NCBI RefSeq assembly: GCF_041053055.1
Contig: NZ_CP163443.1
Span: 7,361,001-7,425,000, forward strand
Direction of reading: 5' to 3'
Origin: Streptomyces sp. R41
Lineage (GTDB): Bacteria > Actinomycetota > Actinomycetes > Streptomycetales > Streptomycetaceae
Length of the DNA stretch: 64,000 bases
The translations under genes and the position numbers were made by a program. How positions within the stretch are numbered: the stretch's first letter is position 1; each line of letters starts with the position of its first letter. Below are positions 25,717 to 33,705 of the stretch, piece after piece. The notes beneath the pieces were generated by a model. It saw only the letters and a program-made list of their open reading frames with translations, did not search any database and had not been told where the DNA came from.

Positions 25717-26397
25717 ATGTCCAGAGCCGCACAAGCGTCCACTGTTTCCGCGGGCGCCTTAGAGACGGCGCTGCTGCTCGCGCTCACGGGAGCCGCAGCG
25801 CCGCACCCGCCTCGCGTCGAACGGGCCGGCGTCGCCGCCGACGGTAACCAGGCCGACGGACCGCCGACCGATGCCGCGATCAGTGCCGACGGGCGGTACG
25901 TCGCGCTCCCGTCGACAGCGCCTGGCCCCGGCTGCGCGCAGTTTTTCGCGTGTCTGCGCGGGAAGGACCTGACCACCGGCGAGGTCACCGGAATCGACCT
26001 CGGCCCCGGCTACGCGCACCGCTCGCCGCTGCTCAGCACTGACGCCGGGCGCGTCGCCTTCACGGCCGGCACCCGGTTCCCGGCCCTCCTCTTCAACGCC
26101 CGGGGCGGCCTGTACGGCCACGACGTCCGCACCGGTGCCGTGCGGCGGGTGGCCGATGGCCGCGCCACGGTGGCCACGGACGACGGCCACCGGGTCGCCG
26201 TCGCCGACGCGGGCGGGCCGCGTGTGCTCGACCTGCGGACGGGGAGGAGCACGGCGGCCGGCCCGGCGGGTGCAGGGGCCGGGAAGGGCGCCCTGGCCGC
26301 CAAGGGGCATGCGATGACCTTCAGTTCGGACGCTGCCGACCCGGTGCCGGACGACACCAACGGCGTGTCCGACGTCTTCGTACGACACATCCACTGA
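25717..26397 (+). CDS. Short beta-propeller (TolB/PD40-like) protein, possibly secreted
   Basis: The 226-residue protein begins MSRAAQASTVSAGALETALL, a weak signal-like hydrophobic stretch, followed by propeller-type repeats (AAISADGRYVALPS and PLLSTDAGRVAFTA). It ends DTNGVSDVFVRHIH. The same closing motif occurs in the two following genes. ATG 25717 follows GGGGGGAACC. A possible promoter, TTGACC (25633) with a 17-bp spacer to TTGCAT, lies upstream. It is about half the length of its neighbours and may be a shortened paralogue. Confidence 0.6.
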   Translation: MSRAAQASTVSAGALETALLLALTGAAAPHPPRVERAGVAADGNQADGPPTDAAISADGRYVALPSTAPGPGCAQFFACLRGKDLTTGEVTGIDLGPGYAHRSPLLSTDAGRVAFTAGTRFPALLFNARGGLYGHDVRTGAVRRVADGRATVATDDGHRVAVADAGGPRVLDLRTGRSTAAGPAGAGAGKGALAAKGHAMTFSSDAADPVPDDTNGVSDVFVRHIH

Positions 26398-26419
26398 ACC
26401 CAAACGGGGGACACACATC

Positions 26420-27613
26420 ATGAGCCGCAAAAAGACCGTCCTGACCGGGCTGCTGCTGTCCGGCGTGCTCGGCACGATGGGAGCGCTCCCGGCGCACGCG
26501 GAGCCGGACCCGGTGCCGCCCGCCACCGAGCGGATCAGCGTCACCCGGGACGGGCAGCAGCTGGCCGGGGCGTCCTACGACCCGGCCATGGGGGAGGGCC
26601 GAGTCGTCGCCTTCACCACGGAGGGGGCCGGCGGGCCGAACGACACCAACGTGTACGTCAACGCCGCCGGCGGTATCTCTTGGGTCAGTTCCAACATGCA
26701 GGGTGCGTCGTACGACGGATCGCCCTGCTACAGCGGACGCATGGTCGGCTTCGTGTCCCCGTACACGAAGCCGGGCTCTCCGGGGCCCGACGGCGCCCCG
26801 GGCGTCTACATCCGCAACCGCGCGGTCGGCAAGCTCACCGGCATCGGTCACTACCAGGGCATCCGCTTCACCTGGATGGGACAGCCCATGGTGGATCCCA
26901 CCTGCCAGTGGATCACCTACGCCGCCACGCTGCCCGCCACCGATGCCGACCCGCATCCGCGGCCCCGTGTCTACCGCTTCAAGTTCAACGGCGGCGACAC
27001 CGCCCTGGTCAGCGAACCCTCGGGCGCGGCGGCGGGGAACCCGTCGATCAACTACGACGGACGGTACGTCGCCTTCGAACAGGGCGGCGACATCTACGTC
27101 CGCGACATGGACACCGGCACCCTGGAGAAGGCCACCGTGGCGCGGCACGGCCACGCCGCCGACGGCAGGTCGTCGGCTCCCTCGATCAGCGCGGACGGGC
27201 GCCGGGTCGCCTTCGACTCGTACGCCTCCAACCTCGCGCGCGGCGACCGGAACCGTGACGTCAACGTCTTCGTCCGCGATCTCGACGCGGGCACCACGAC
27301 CATGGTCAACGGCGTGCGCAAGAAGGACCGGACCGCGCAGGCGTCGCTCTCCGGCAACGGCACGCACGTCGCGTACACCTCGGCCGGGAAGTCCGGCAAG
27401 GGTTCCGCCCCCGCCGTGTACCTGCTCGAACTCGCCACCGGCAAGACCCAGTTGATCAGCGTCGACCGCTGGGGCGGTCGCAACGACCTCCCGGCCCGGA
27501 AGCCCTCCGTCAACGCCGACGGCACCGTCGTGGCGTTCGAATCGGCGTCACCCGATCTGGTGGAGGGGGACACCAACGGAGTGTCGGACGTCTTCCTGCG
27601 GACAGTGCAGTGA
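26420..27613 (+). CDS. Secreted beta-propeller (TolB/PD40-like) protein
   Basis: The 397-residue precursor has a clear Sec signal peptide (KKTVLTGLLLSGVLGTMGAL, cleavage after AHA). Propeller blades follow with repeated ISADGRRVAFDS-type strands: SINYDGRYVAFEQG, SLSGNGTHVAYTS and SVNADGTVVAFESA. Two blades end in D-x-N-G/R-D-V acidic loops (RGDRNRDVNVFVRDL and EGDTNGVSDVFLRTV), which resemble calcium-binding loops. Exported, ligand unknown. It is 22 bp after the shorter paralogue and 41 bp before the longer one. Confidence 0.7.
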   Translation: MSRKKTVLTGLLLSGVLGTMGALPAHAEPDPVPPATERISVTRDGQQLAGASYDPAMGEGRVVAFTTEGAGGPNDTNVYVNAAGGISWVSSNMQGASYDGSPCYSGRMVGFVSPYTKPGSPGPDGAPGVYIRNRAVGKLTGIGHYQGIRFTWMGQPMVDPTCQWITYAATLPATDADPHPRPRVYRFKFNGGDTALVSEPSGAAAGNPSINYDGRYVAFEQGGDIYVRDMDTGTLEKATVARHGHAADGRSSAPSISADGRRVAFDSYASNLARGDRNRDVNVFVRDLDAGTTTMVNGVRKKDRTAQASLSGNGTHVAYTSAGKSGKGSAPAVYLLELATGKTQLISVDRWGGRNDLPARKPSVNADGTVVAFESASPDLVEGDTNGVSDVFLRTVQ

Positions 27614-27654
27614 CGCCGACCGCAAAGGCAACGAGAGACCACGGGGGAACAACG

Positions 27655-28857
27655 ATGTACAAGAACAAGCGCCTTGCCGCACTCACTGCCGTCGCCGTCG
27701 CCGCGACGGTGGCGCTGACGGGAACCACGGCGAGCGCCGCACCCGGCGCTGCGCACACCGAGCCGATCAGCGTCACGCCCGAGGGGAAGGCCGGCAACGG
27801 CATCACGCACAAGGCCGTCATCAGCCGCAACGGCCGCTACGTCGCTTTCACCACGGACGCCGAGGACGTCGATCCCGGCGTCCCGCACGGCGGCATGTAC
27901 CGGCGCGACCTGCGCACCGGAAAGATCCGCTTCGCGGGGTTCGGGGACCTGCTGGCGGTCCTCAATGACGGCCGCATCGTCTACGCCTACGCCGGCGAAG
28001 TGCGGCTGAACGACCTGGACACAGTAGGGGAGGAGACGTTCGGCATCGAGATCCCCGAGGGATTCACCGGGCCGCCCCGCGCGGTCTCCGTCAGCCCCAA
28101 CGGCCGCTACGCCGTCTACACGCTCGACGAGACCGGCGAGGGCACCGTGGTCTTCCTGCGCGACCGCTTCGCGGGCACCACCGAGCGGATCAGTCACCCC
28201 AGGCCGACCTGGGAGCCGCGCAACGCCTTCCAGCCGACCGTCAGCGACGACGGGCGCCGCGTCGTCTACCAGTACAACTACATGAACGGCCCGCGCGGCG
28301 ACGACTGGGGCGACGTCTGGCTGTACGACCGCACCACGGGCGAGCACACCCAGATCGACCGCTCCTACGACGGCTCGAAGACCGAGCGGGAGTCGCTGAA
28401 CCCGTCCATCAGCGGCGACGGACGTACGGTCGTCTTCGAATCCAGGGACACCCACCTGGTGCCCAACGACAACGACGCCAGCTGGAACGTGTTCGTGCAC
28501 AACATCGCCACCGGCACCAACCAGCGCATCCACGGCACCCAGGGCGGCTCCGGCGAGGCCTACACCCGCAACCCCGCGGTGAGCCCCGACGGCCGGTACG
28601 TCACCTTCATGTCGGAGGTGGAGGAGCCCAGCGCTCAGTACGGCAAGGAGTGGCCCGTCTACGTGCGGGACCTGAAGAAGGGCACCACCGCCCTGGTCAC
28701 CCCCGACACCACCGGCGGCACGGCCACGGCCGACGTCCTCGCGGGCCGGATCGCCGACGGCGCCCGCCGCATCGTCTTCCTGTCCGCCGACCCGACGCTG
28801 ATCCCGGCCGGCGACACCAACGACGGCACCGACGCGTTCGTCCGCCACCTGCGGTGA
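27655..28857 (+). CDS. Secreted beta-propeller (TolB/PD40-like) protein
   Basis: The 400-residue precursor starts MYKNKRLAALTAVAVAATVA and is predicted to be cleaved after TTASA. The mature part has about six propeller strands: VISRNGRYVAFTTD, SVSPNGRYAVYTLD, TVSDDGRRVVYQYN, SISGDGRTVVFESR and AVSPDGRYVTFMSE. It closes with GDTNDGTDAFVRHL. GGGGGAAC precedes the ATG. It is the third paralogue of this tandem set. No enzymatic motif is visible. Binding at the cell surface is the safest inference. Confidence 0.7.
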   Translation: MYKNKRLAALTAVAVAATVALTGTTASAAPGAAHTEPISVTPEGKAGNGITHKAVISRNGRYVAFTTDAEDVDPGVPHGGMYRRDLRTGKIRFAGFGDLLAVLNDGRIVYAYAGEVRLNDLDTVGEETFGIEIPEGFTGPPRAVSVSPNGRYAVYTLDETGEGTVVFLRDRFAGTTERISHPRPTWEPRNAFQPTVSDDGRRVVYQYNYMNGPRGDDWGDVWLYDRTTGEHTQIDRSYDGSKTERESLNPSISGDGRTVVFESRDTHLVPNDNDASWNVFVHNIATGTNQRIHGTQGGSGEAYTRNPAVSPDGRYVTFMSEVEEPSAQYGKEWPVYVRDLKKGTTALVTPDTTGGTATADVLAGRIADGARRIVFLSADPTLIPAGDTNDGTDAFVRHLR

Positions 28858-28938
28858 TCAACCGAGTGCTCGCATCCTGAGACGGACGGTGAGCGCGGGG
28901 GCGACTTGTGCCAGACTGCCCCCGTGCTCTCGTTCGCC

Positions 28939-28974
28939 ATGATTATTGGCAGCAGGCGCGCCGGTCCGCAGTGA
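28939..28974 (+). CDS. Putative leader peptide MIIGSRRAGPQ upstream of cimA
   Basis: ATG 28939 opens 11 codons, closed by TGA. Codons 2 and 3 are both ATT, a rare isoleucine codon in high-GC DNA. A strong intrinsic terminator follows 55 bp later and cimA, the first committed step toward isoleucine from pyruvate, begins at 29165. This is the arrangement of a ribosome-mediated attenuator. No clear Shine-Dalgarno is seen, so a leaderless start is possible. Confidence 0.55.
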   Translation: MIIGSRRAGPQ

Positions 28975-29026
28975 CCGCCACGTACGACCAGGTACGGGCG
29001 GACACCGTCGTCCTCGACCCGCGCGC

Positions 29027-29061
29027 AGACCTCTCGCACCCGCGAGAGGTTTTTCGCTTTT
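29027..29061 (+). terminator. Attenuator-type terminator in the cimA leader
   Basis: ACCTCTCG (29029-29036) pairs with CGAGAGGT (29043-29050), extendable by A-U and G-U pairs. It is followed by TTTTTCGCTTTT. It lies between the MIIG leader and cimA. Competing pairing upstream is visible (GGTCCGC near 28963 with GCGGAC near 28998). Confidence 0.75.
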
Positions 29062-29164
29062 CTGGCCCACCCCCAGCCGGGAGCGCAGCGCGAGGGATCA
29101 TTGGAGGACGGTGGAGCCGGTCATTCCGGTACAGACCGAGATCCAACACAGGAGCCTTGACACC

Positions 29165-30769
29165 ATGACGGAAACCAGCGAGCTCGACGACTCGTTCCAC
29201 GTCTTCGACACCACCCTGCGCGACGGCGCCCAGCGCGAGGGCATCAACCTCACCGTCGCCGACAAGCTGGCCATCGCACGGCACCTGGACGACTTCGGCG
29301 TGGGCTTCATCGAGGGCGGCTGGCCCGGCGCCAACCCGCGCGACACCGAGTTCTTCGCCCGCGCCCAGCAGGAGATCGACTTCAAGCACGCCCAGCTGGT
29401 GGCCTTCGGCGCGACGCGCCGGGCGGGCGGCAAGGCGTCGGAGGACGCGCAGGTCAAGGCGCTCCTGGACTCCGGCGCCCAGGTGATCACCCTCGTCGCC
29501 AAGTCCCACGACCGACATGTCGAGCTGGCCCTGCGCACCACCCTCGACGAGAACCTGGAGATGGTCCGCGACACGGTCTCGTACTTGTACTCGCAGGGCC
29601 GCCGCGTCTTCGTCGACTGCGAGCACTTCTTCGACGGCTACCGCGCGAACCCCGAGTACGCGAAGGCCGTGGTCCGCGCCGCCTCCGAGGCCGGCGCCGA
29701 TGTGGTCGTGCTCTGCGACACCAACGGCGGCATGCTCCCCGCCCAGGTCCAGGCGGTCGTCGCCACGGTCCTCGCCGACACCGGCGCCCGGCTCGGCATG
29801 CACGCCCAGGACGACACGGGCTGCGCGGTCGCGAACACCCTCGCCGCCGTCGACGCGGGCGCGACCCATGTGCAGTGCACGGCGAACGGCTACGGCGAGC
29901 GGGTCGGCAACTCGAACCTGTTCCCGGTCGTGGCGGCCCTGGAGCTGAAGTACGGCAAGAAGGTCCTCCCCGAGGGCGCACTGCGCGAGATGACGCGCAT
30001 CTCCCACGCGATCGCCGAGGTCGTGAACCTCACCCCCTCCACGCACCAGCCGTACGTGGGCGTCTCGGCCTTCGCACACAAGGCGGGCCTGCACGCCTCC
30101 GCGATCAAGGTCGACCCGGACCTGTATCAGCACATCGACCCCGAGCAGGTCGGCAACACCATGCGGATGCTCGTCTCCGACATGGCGGGCCGCGCGTCGA
30201 TCGAGCTCAAGGGCAAGGAACTCGGTGTCGACATCAGCGGTGACCGCGAGCTGGTCGCCCGGGTCGTCGAGCGGGTCAAGGAGCGCGAGCTCCAGGGCTA
30301 CACCTACGAAGCGGCCGACGCGTCCTTCGAACTCCTCCTCCGTGCCGAGGCCGAGGGCAAGGCCCGCAAGTACTTCGAGGTCGAGTCCTGGCGCGCCATC
30401 GTCGAGGACCGCCCCGACGGCACCCACGCCAACGAGGCCACGGTCAAGCTCTTCGCCAAGGGCGAGCGCATCGTCGCCACCGCCGAGGGCAACGGCCCGG
30501 TCAACGCCCTCGACCGCGCCCTCCGTGTCGCCCTGGAGAAGATCTACCCCCAGCTCGCCAAGCTGGAGCTCGTCGACTACAAGGTCCGCATCCTGGAGGG
30601 CAAGCACGGCACCCAGTCCACGACGCGCGTCCTGATCTCCACCTCGGACGGCGCCGGCGAGTGGTCCACGGTGGGCGTCGCCGAGAACGTCATCGCCGCG
30701 TCGTGGCAGGCGCTGGAGGACGCCTACACGTACGGCCTGCTGCGGGCCGGGGTGGAGCCGGCGGCGTAG
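29165..30769 (+). CDS. cimA: Citramalate synthase
   Basis: The 534-residue enzyme condenses acetyl-CoA and pyruvate to (R)-citramalate, a route to 2-oxobutyrate and isoleucine. Motifs are FDTTLRDGAQREGINLT, the metal-binding HAQDDTGCAVAN and NGYGERVGNSNL. It has a linker and a C-terminal LeuA-type allosteric domain (LAKLELVDYKVRILEGKHGT). The YGERVGN variant and the length separate CimA from isopropylmalate synthase. I start at ATG 29165 (MTETSELDD). The gene stands alone behind a leader peptide and terminator. Confidence 0.92.
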   Translation: MTETSELDDSFHVFDTTLRDGAQREGINLTVADKLAIARHLDDFGVGFIEGGWPGANPRDTEFFARAQQEIDFKHAQLVAFGATRRAGGKASEDAQVKALLDSGAQVITLVAKSHDRHVELALRTTLDENLEMVRDTVSYLYSQGRRVFVDCEHFFDGYRANPEYAKAVVRAASEAGADVVVLCDTNGGMLPAQVQAVVATVLADTGARLGMHAQDDTGCAVANTLAAVDAGATHVQCTANGYGERVGNSNLFPVVAALELKYGKKVLPEGALREMTRISHAIAEVVNLTPSTHQPYVGVSAFAHKAGLHASAIKVDPDLYQHIDPEQVGNTMRMLVSDMAGRASIELKGKELGVDISGDRELVARVVERVKERELQGYTYEAADASFELLLRAEAEGKARKYFEVESWRAIVEDRPDGTHANEATVKLFAKGERIVATAEGNGPVNALDRALRVALEKIYPQLAKLELVDYKVRILEGKHGTQSTTRVLISTSDGAGEWSTVGVAENVIAASWQALEDAYTYGLLRAGVEPAA

Positions 30770-30830
30770 TCCCGCCGACAGGACGGCGCCGACGGCGTAG
30801 GCCCGCCTCAGCAAGTTGGCGTGGGCCGCT

Positions 30831-30929
30831 TCAGCAGGAGTCCTCGGCGAGCTTCTCGAACTCGCCGAGGCTCATGGCCCGGTCGTCGGTCCGGACCGTC
30901 CCGGCCGGCACACCCAGCAGCGCCGCCAC
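30831..30929 (-). pseudogene. Orphan copy of the C-terminus of the adjacent lipoprotein
   Basis: The minus strand encodes GTVRTDDRAMSLGEFEKLAE plus DSC and a stop. The true gene next to it ends GQVWADGRAMSRAEFDDLVD plus DQC and a stop. The fragment is open upstream but unlike the lipoprotein beyond about 30 residues. It looks like the remains of a tandem gene copy. Confidence 0.7.
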
Positions 30930-30967
30930 TCGCCGACGCACACGGTCGCCTGCACCCGGCCGCCCTC

Positions 30968-31513
30968 TCAGCACTGGTCGTCCACGAGGTCGTCGAACTC
31001 GGCCCGGCTCATCGCGCGGCCGTCGGCCCAGACCTGGCCGGGGCGCAGCGAGGCGAGGTCGGCGGCGCTGAAGGTGAGGTAGCCGTCGTACGGGTCCCAG
31101 CTCTGGCGCGCGCCCATGAAGTGCAGGGAGTACGAGCGACCGGGCAGCAGCCGCTGCTGCCCCGTCTTCTGCGTGTGCCAGGCGGACGGGGGAGAGAACA
31201 GCGGGAAGGTGGTCCTGCCGATCTCGACCCCGCTCCCCACCGACCAGCGGGTGTTCACCTGCCCGGGGGACGCCGTGCTGGAGGGGTTGGGGACCACCCC
31301 ACCGTTCTTCTTGTCCTCGATGTACGCGTCCTCGGCCCAGCTGGAGAGGTTCAGGTTCGTCGCGTGATCGCCGTCGCACGGCCGCACGGCCACGACCGGC
31401 TGCCCGTCCCTGCCCAGCCACACCGCGGAGAGCGACAGCGCGGCCGGACTGCATCCGCTCAGCAGTCCCAGCCCCACCAACACTCCCGCGGCGGCCAAGC
31501 CTCCATGCCTCAT
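30968..31513 (-). CDS. Secreted lipoprotein, unknown function
   Basis: The 181-residue precursor begins MRHGGLAAAGVLVGLGLLSG, with Cys in the lipobox LLSGC, so the mature protein is lipid-anchored outside the membrane. It has conserved-looking segments VVAVRPCDGDHATNLNLSSW and YDGYLTFSAADLASLRPGQVW and ends in Cys. I do not recognise the family. A fragment of its last 30 codons is repeated just downstream. Confidence 0.65.
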   Translation of the reverse strand: MRHGGLAAAGVLVGLGLLSGCSPAALSLSAVWLGRDGQPVVAVRPCDGDHATNLNLSSWAEDAYIEDKKNGGVVPNPSSTASPGQVNTRWSVGSGVEIGRTTFPLFSPPSAWHTQKTGQQRLLPGRSYSLHFMGARQSWDPYDGYLTFSAADLASLRPGQVWADGRAMSRAEFDDLVDDQC

Positions 31514-31554
31514 GGACCCCGCCCCCTCTCGTCCGGTCAGCAGGGCCCGATGCC

Positions 31555-33432
31555 CTACTGCAGCCGCCACTTCTGGTTGGCGGCCCCCGTGCAGCTCCAG
31601 ATCTGCGCCCGCGCCCCGTTCGCCGACGAGTTGTCCGTCACGTCGAGGCACTTGTTGGCAGCAGTATTGACCACGTCCCCGGTCGAAGAGTTGTACGACC
31701 AGCGTTGTGCGCCCGTACCGTTGCAGTCGTAGAGCTGGACCTTCGCGCCGTCGGCGGTGGACGCGGAGGTGACGTCGAGGCACTTGCCCAGCGCCTGGAT
31801 CGAGCCGTCGGCCTTCACCGTCCAGGTCTGGGCCGTCGAGCCGTTGCAGTCGTAGAGCTGTACGGCGGTCCCGTTCGCGCTCGAACCGCCCGCCACGTCG
31901 AGGCACTTGCCCGCGAGCCCGACGAAGGACCCCGACCGGTCGCCGCCACCCGCCTGCGTCCCCGACCAGGTGAACGTGGCCGAGGTCTTGCCCGGCAGGG
32001 AGTAAGTCGCGTGCTCCGACCCCCAGTTGATGGTCACGGTCTTCGCGGTCGACGCGTCGTTGTACGCGATCAGCGCCTTCGAACCGTCCGGGTTGCGCCA
32101 CGCGACGTTCGGGACGGAGGAGCTCGCGGTCGACGCGATGCGCTGCGCGCCCGGCCGTACGAACTTCGTCAGGTGCCCCATCGTGTAGTACTCGATGGTG
32201 TAGTCGACCGTCCCGCTCTGCCCGTCACCGTTGTGGACCGTGATGAGCCCGGTGCAGGTGCCACAACCCCCGTTGTGCGGGCCCATGTTCTGGTCCACGG
32301 CCAGCGACCACTTGGTCACCGACTTCGCCCAGTTCCGGGTGTAGTCGACGATGTTGAGCATGTCCTCGCGCTGCTGGTTGGCGATCCAGGTGCCACCGGA
32401 ATGCTCGGTGCCGAAGGCGTCCAGCGAGGGGTACTGGTTGTGCACGGTCGTCTGCTTGGTGACGTCGCCGCCGTAGCCGTGCCACGCGATCCCGCCGAAG
32501 TTGGGGTGCGAGCGCACCGCCGCGTCGTCGACGGTCTGCGCTGCGTACGAGTCGTACACGTCCCAGTTCCAGTCGTGCGCGAGCACCTTCGTGGACAGCC
32601 CCGCCGCCTGGAGCTTCGGCAGCAGCTCGCTCTTCGTGAAGTACGCGAGACCCGAGGCGTTCCAGCTCATCGAGGGGTACCCCGAGCAGCACGTCGGCTC
32701 GTTCTGCGCGGTGACGTACGAGACCGGGACGCCCTGGTCGCGGTAGGCCTGGAGGTACTTCACGAAGTACGAGGCGTAGGCCCCGTAGTCCTCCGCCTTC
32801 AGCCAGCCGCCGTTGAGCGACCCGCTGTCCTTCATCCAGGCCGGCGCCGTCCACGGCGAGGCCATCACGGTGAGCGAGGGATTGAGCTGGAGGGCCTGCT
32901 CGGTCAGCGGCACCACGTCCGCCAGGTCGTGTGCGATCGAGAACTGGGTGAGGTTCGGGTCGGTCTGCCCGGACGGCACGTCGTCGTACGTGTAGCCGTA
33001 CCGGGCGAGGTCCGAGGCGCCCATCGGATTGCGCAGGAAGGACAGGCCGATGCCGTCGGTCGGTGAGAACAGCTTCGTCATCGTGGCATTGCGCGTGGTC
33101 TGCGACAGTGCTCCGCTGCTGTTCATCAGCCAGGCCGCGGTGTCCGTGAAGGACGCGCCGCCGCCGGTGAAGGTCTGATACCGCGTGTTCTCGTCGACGC
33201 TGATGTTCTCACCACTGCCGCCGCTGCCGGACTGGAAGGCAAAGGGAGTTTGCGCCTGCAAGCCGCGCACGACATGGCGGCCACCGGTGTCGTCCGTCGT
33301 GGTCAGCCAGACCGTGACCTGCTCGCCCGCGGCGTGCGCGGGCACGGAGCCGACCGTGGTCAGCCCGGCGGTCGTCAGCAGACCGGCCAGCAGCAGCCGT
33401 GCCGTCCGGGTGGGTCTTCTCAGGAGGCTCAT
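31555..33432 (-). CDS. Secreted glycoside hydrolase family 30 with C-terminal ricin B-type (CBM13) module
   Basis: The 625-residue precursor has a Sec signal (LLRRPTRTARLLLAGLLTTA, cut after AHA). The GH30 barrel has acid/base Glu in TAQNEPTCC and nucleophile Glu in FGTEHSGG, followed by a beta-domain (YTMGHLTKFVRPGAQRIAS). The C-terminal 120 residues form a beta-trefoil with three CLDV repeats and QxW motifs (VQLYDCNGSTAQTWTV, AQIWSCTGAANQKWRLQ). GH30 members of this kind act on beta-1,6- or beta-1,3-glucans or related glycans. The lectin module should target the polymer. I start at ATG 33432, preceded by AGAAGGG. Divergent from GH3. Confidence 0.88.
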   Translation of the reverse strand: MSLLRRPTRTARLLLAGLLTTAGLTTVGSVPAHAAGEQVTVWLTTTDDTGGRHVVRGLQAQTPFAFQSGSGGSGENISVDENTRYQTFTGGGASFTDTAAWLMNSSGALSQTTRNATMTKLFSPTDGIGLSFLRNPMGASDLARYGYTYDDVPSGQTDPNLTQFSIAHDLADVVPLTEQALQLNPSLTVMASPWTAPAWMKDSGSLNGGWLKAEDYGAYASYFVKYLQAYRDQGVPVSYVTAQNEPTCCSGYPSMSWNASGLAYFTKSELLPKLQAAGLSTKVLAHDWNWDVYDSYAAQTVDDAAVRSHPNFGGIAWHGYGGDVTKQTTVHNQYPSLDAFGTEHSGGTWIANQQREDMLNIVDYTRNWAKSVTKWSLAVDQNMGPHNGGCGTCTGLITVHNGDGQSGTVDYTIEYYTMGHLTKFVRPGAQRIASTASSSVPNVAWRNPDGSKALIAYNDASTAKTVTINWGSEHATYSLPGKTSATFTWSGTQAGGGDRSGSFVGLAGKCLDVAGGSSANGTAVQLYDCNGSTAQTWTVKADGSIQALGKCLDVTSASTADGAKVQLYDCNGTGAQRWSYNSSTGDVVNTAANKCLDVTDNSSANGARAQIWSCTGAANQKWRLQ

Positions 33433-33589
33433 GTGCGCAGCCCTTCTGGGGGTGGGGGAGTGGGGCATGCGAGGCGTGAGTAAATGACGGCTGCGGATGC
33501 ACGTCAAGGGGTTGCGCGTTCACAGAATGAAGGAACAACTGCCCTGATCCAGCCGCCCATTGGCTGTGTACCGGTTCTGACGTGAAGTC

Positions 33590-33618
33590 TTGACGGGTTC
33601 CCGGGGCGTCAGTTAACT
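33590..33618 (+). promoter_or_regulatory. Predicted sigma-HrdB-type promoter for the GH3 gene
   Basis: TTGACG (33590-33595) and TTAACT (33613-33618) are separated by exactly 17 bp, about 88 bp before the GH3 start. The intergenic region otherwise has only short dyads. Confidence 0.55.
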
Positions 33619-33705
33619 CACGCCGTGATCTAAGTCGTAAGACTACTGAGCCGCAAGAGTGCTGAAGAGCCCTTAAGTGGATTTCCGAGAGTCGAGGGAA
33701 GGTCC

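Noticed and set aside
28908..29168. Longer frame through the cimA leader
   Set aside because: It crosses the terminator, has no ribosome binding site and does not match any family. The short MIIG frame fits the architecture better.
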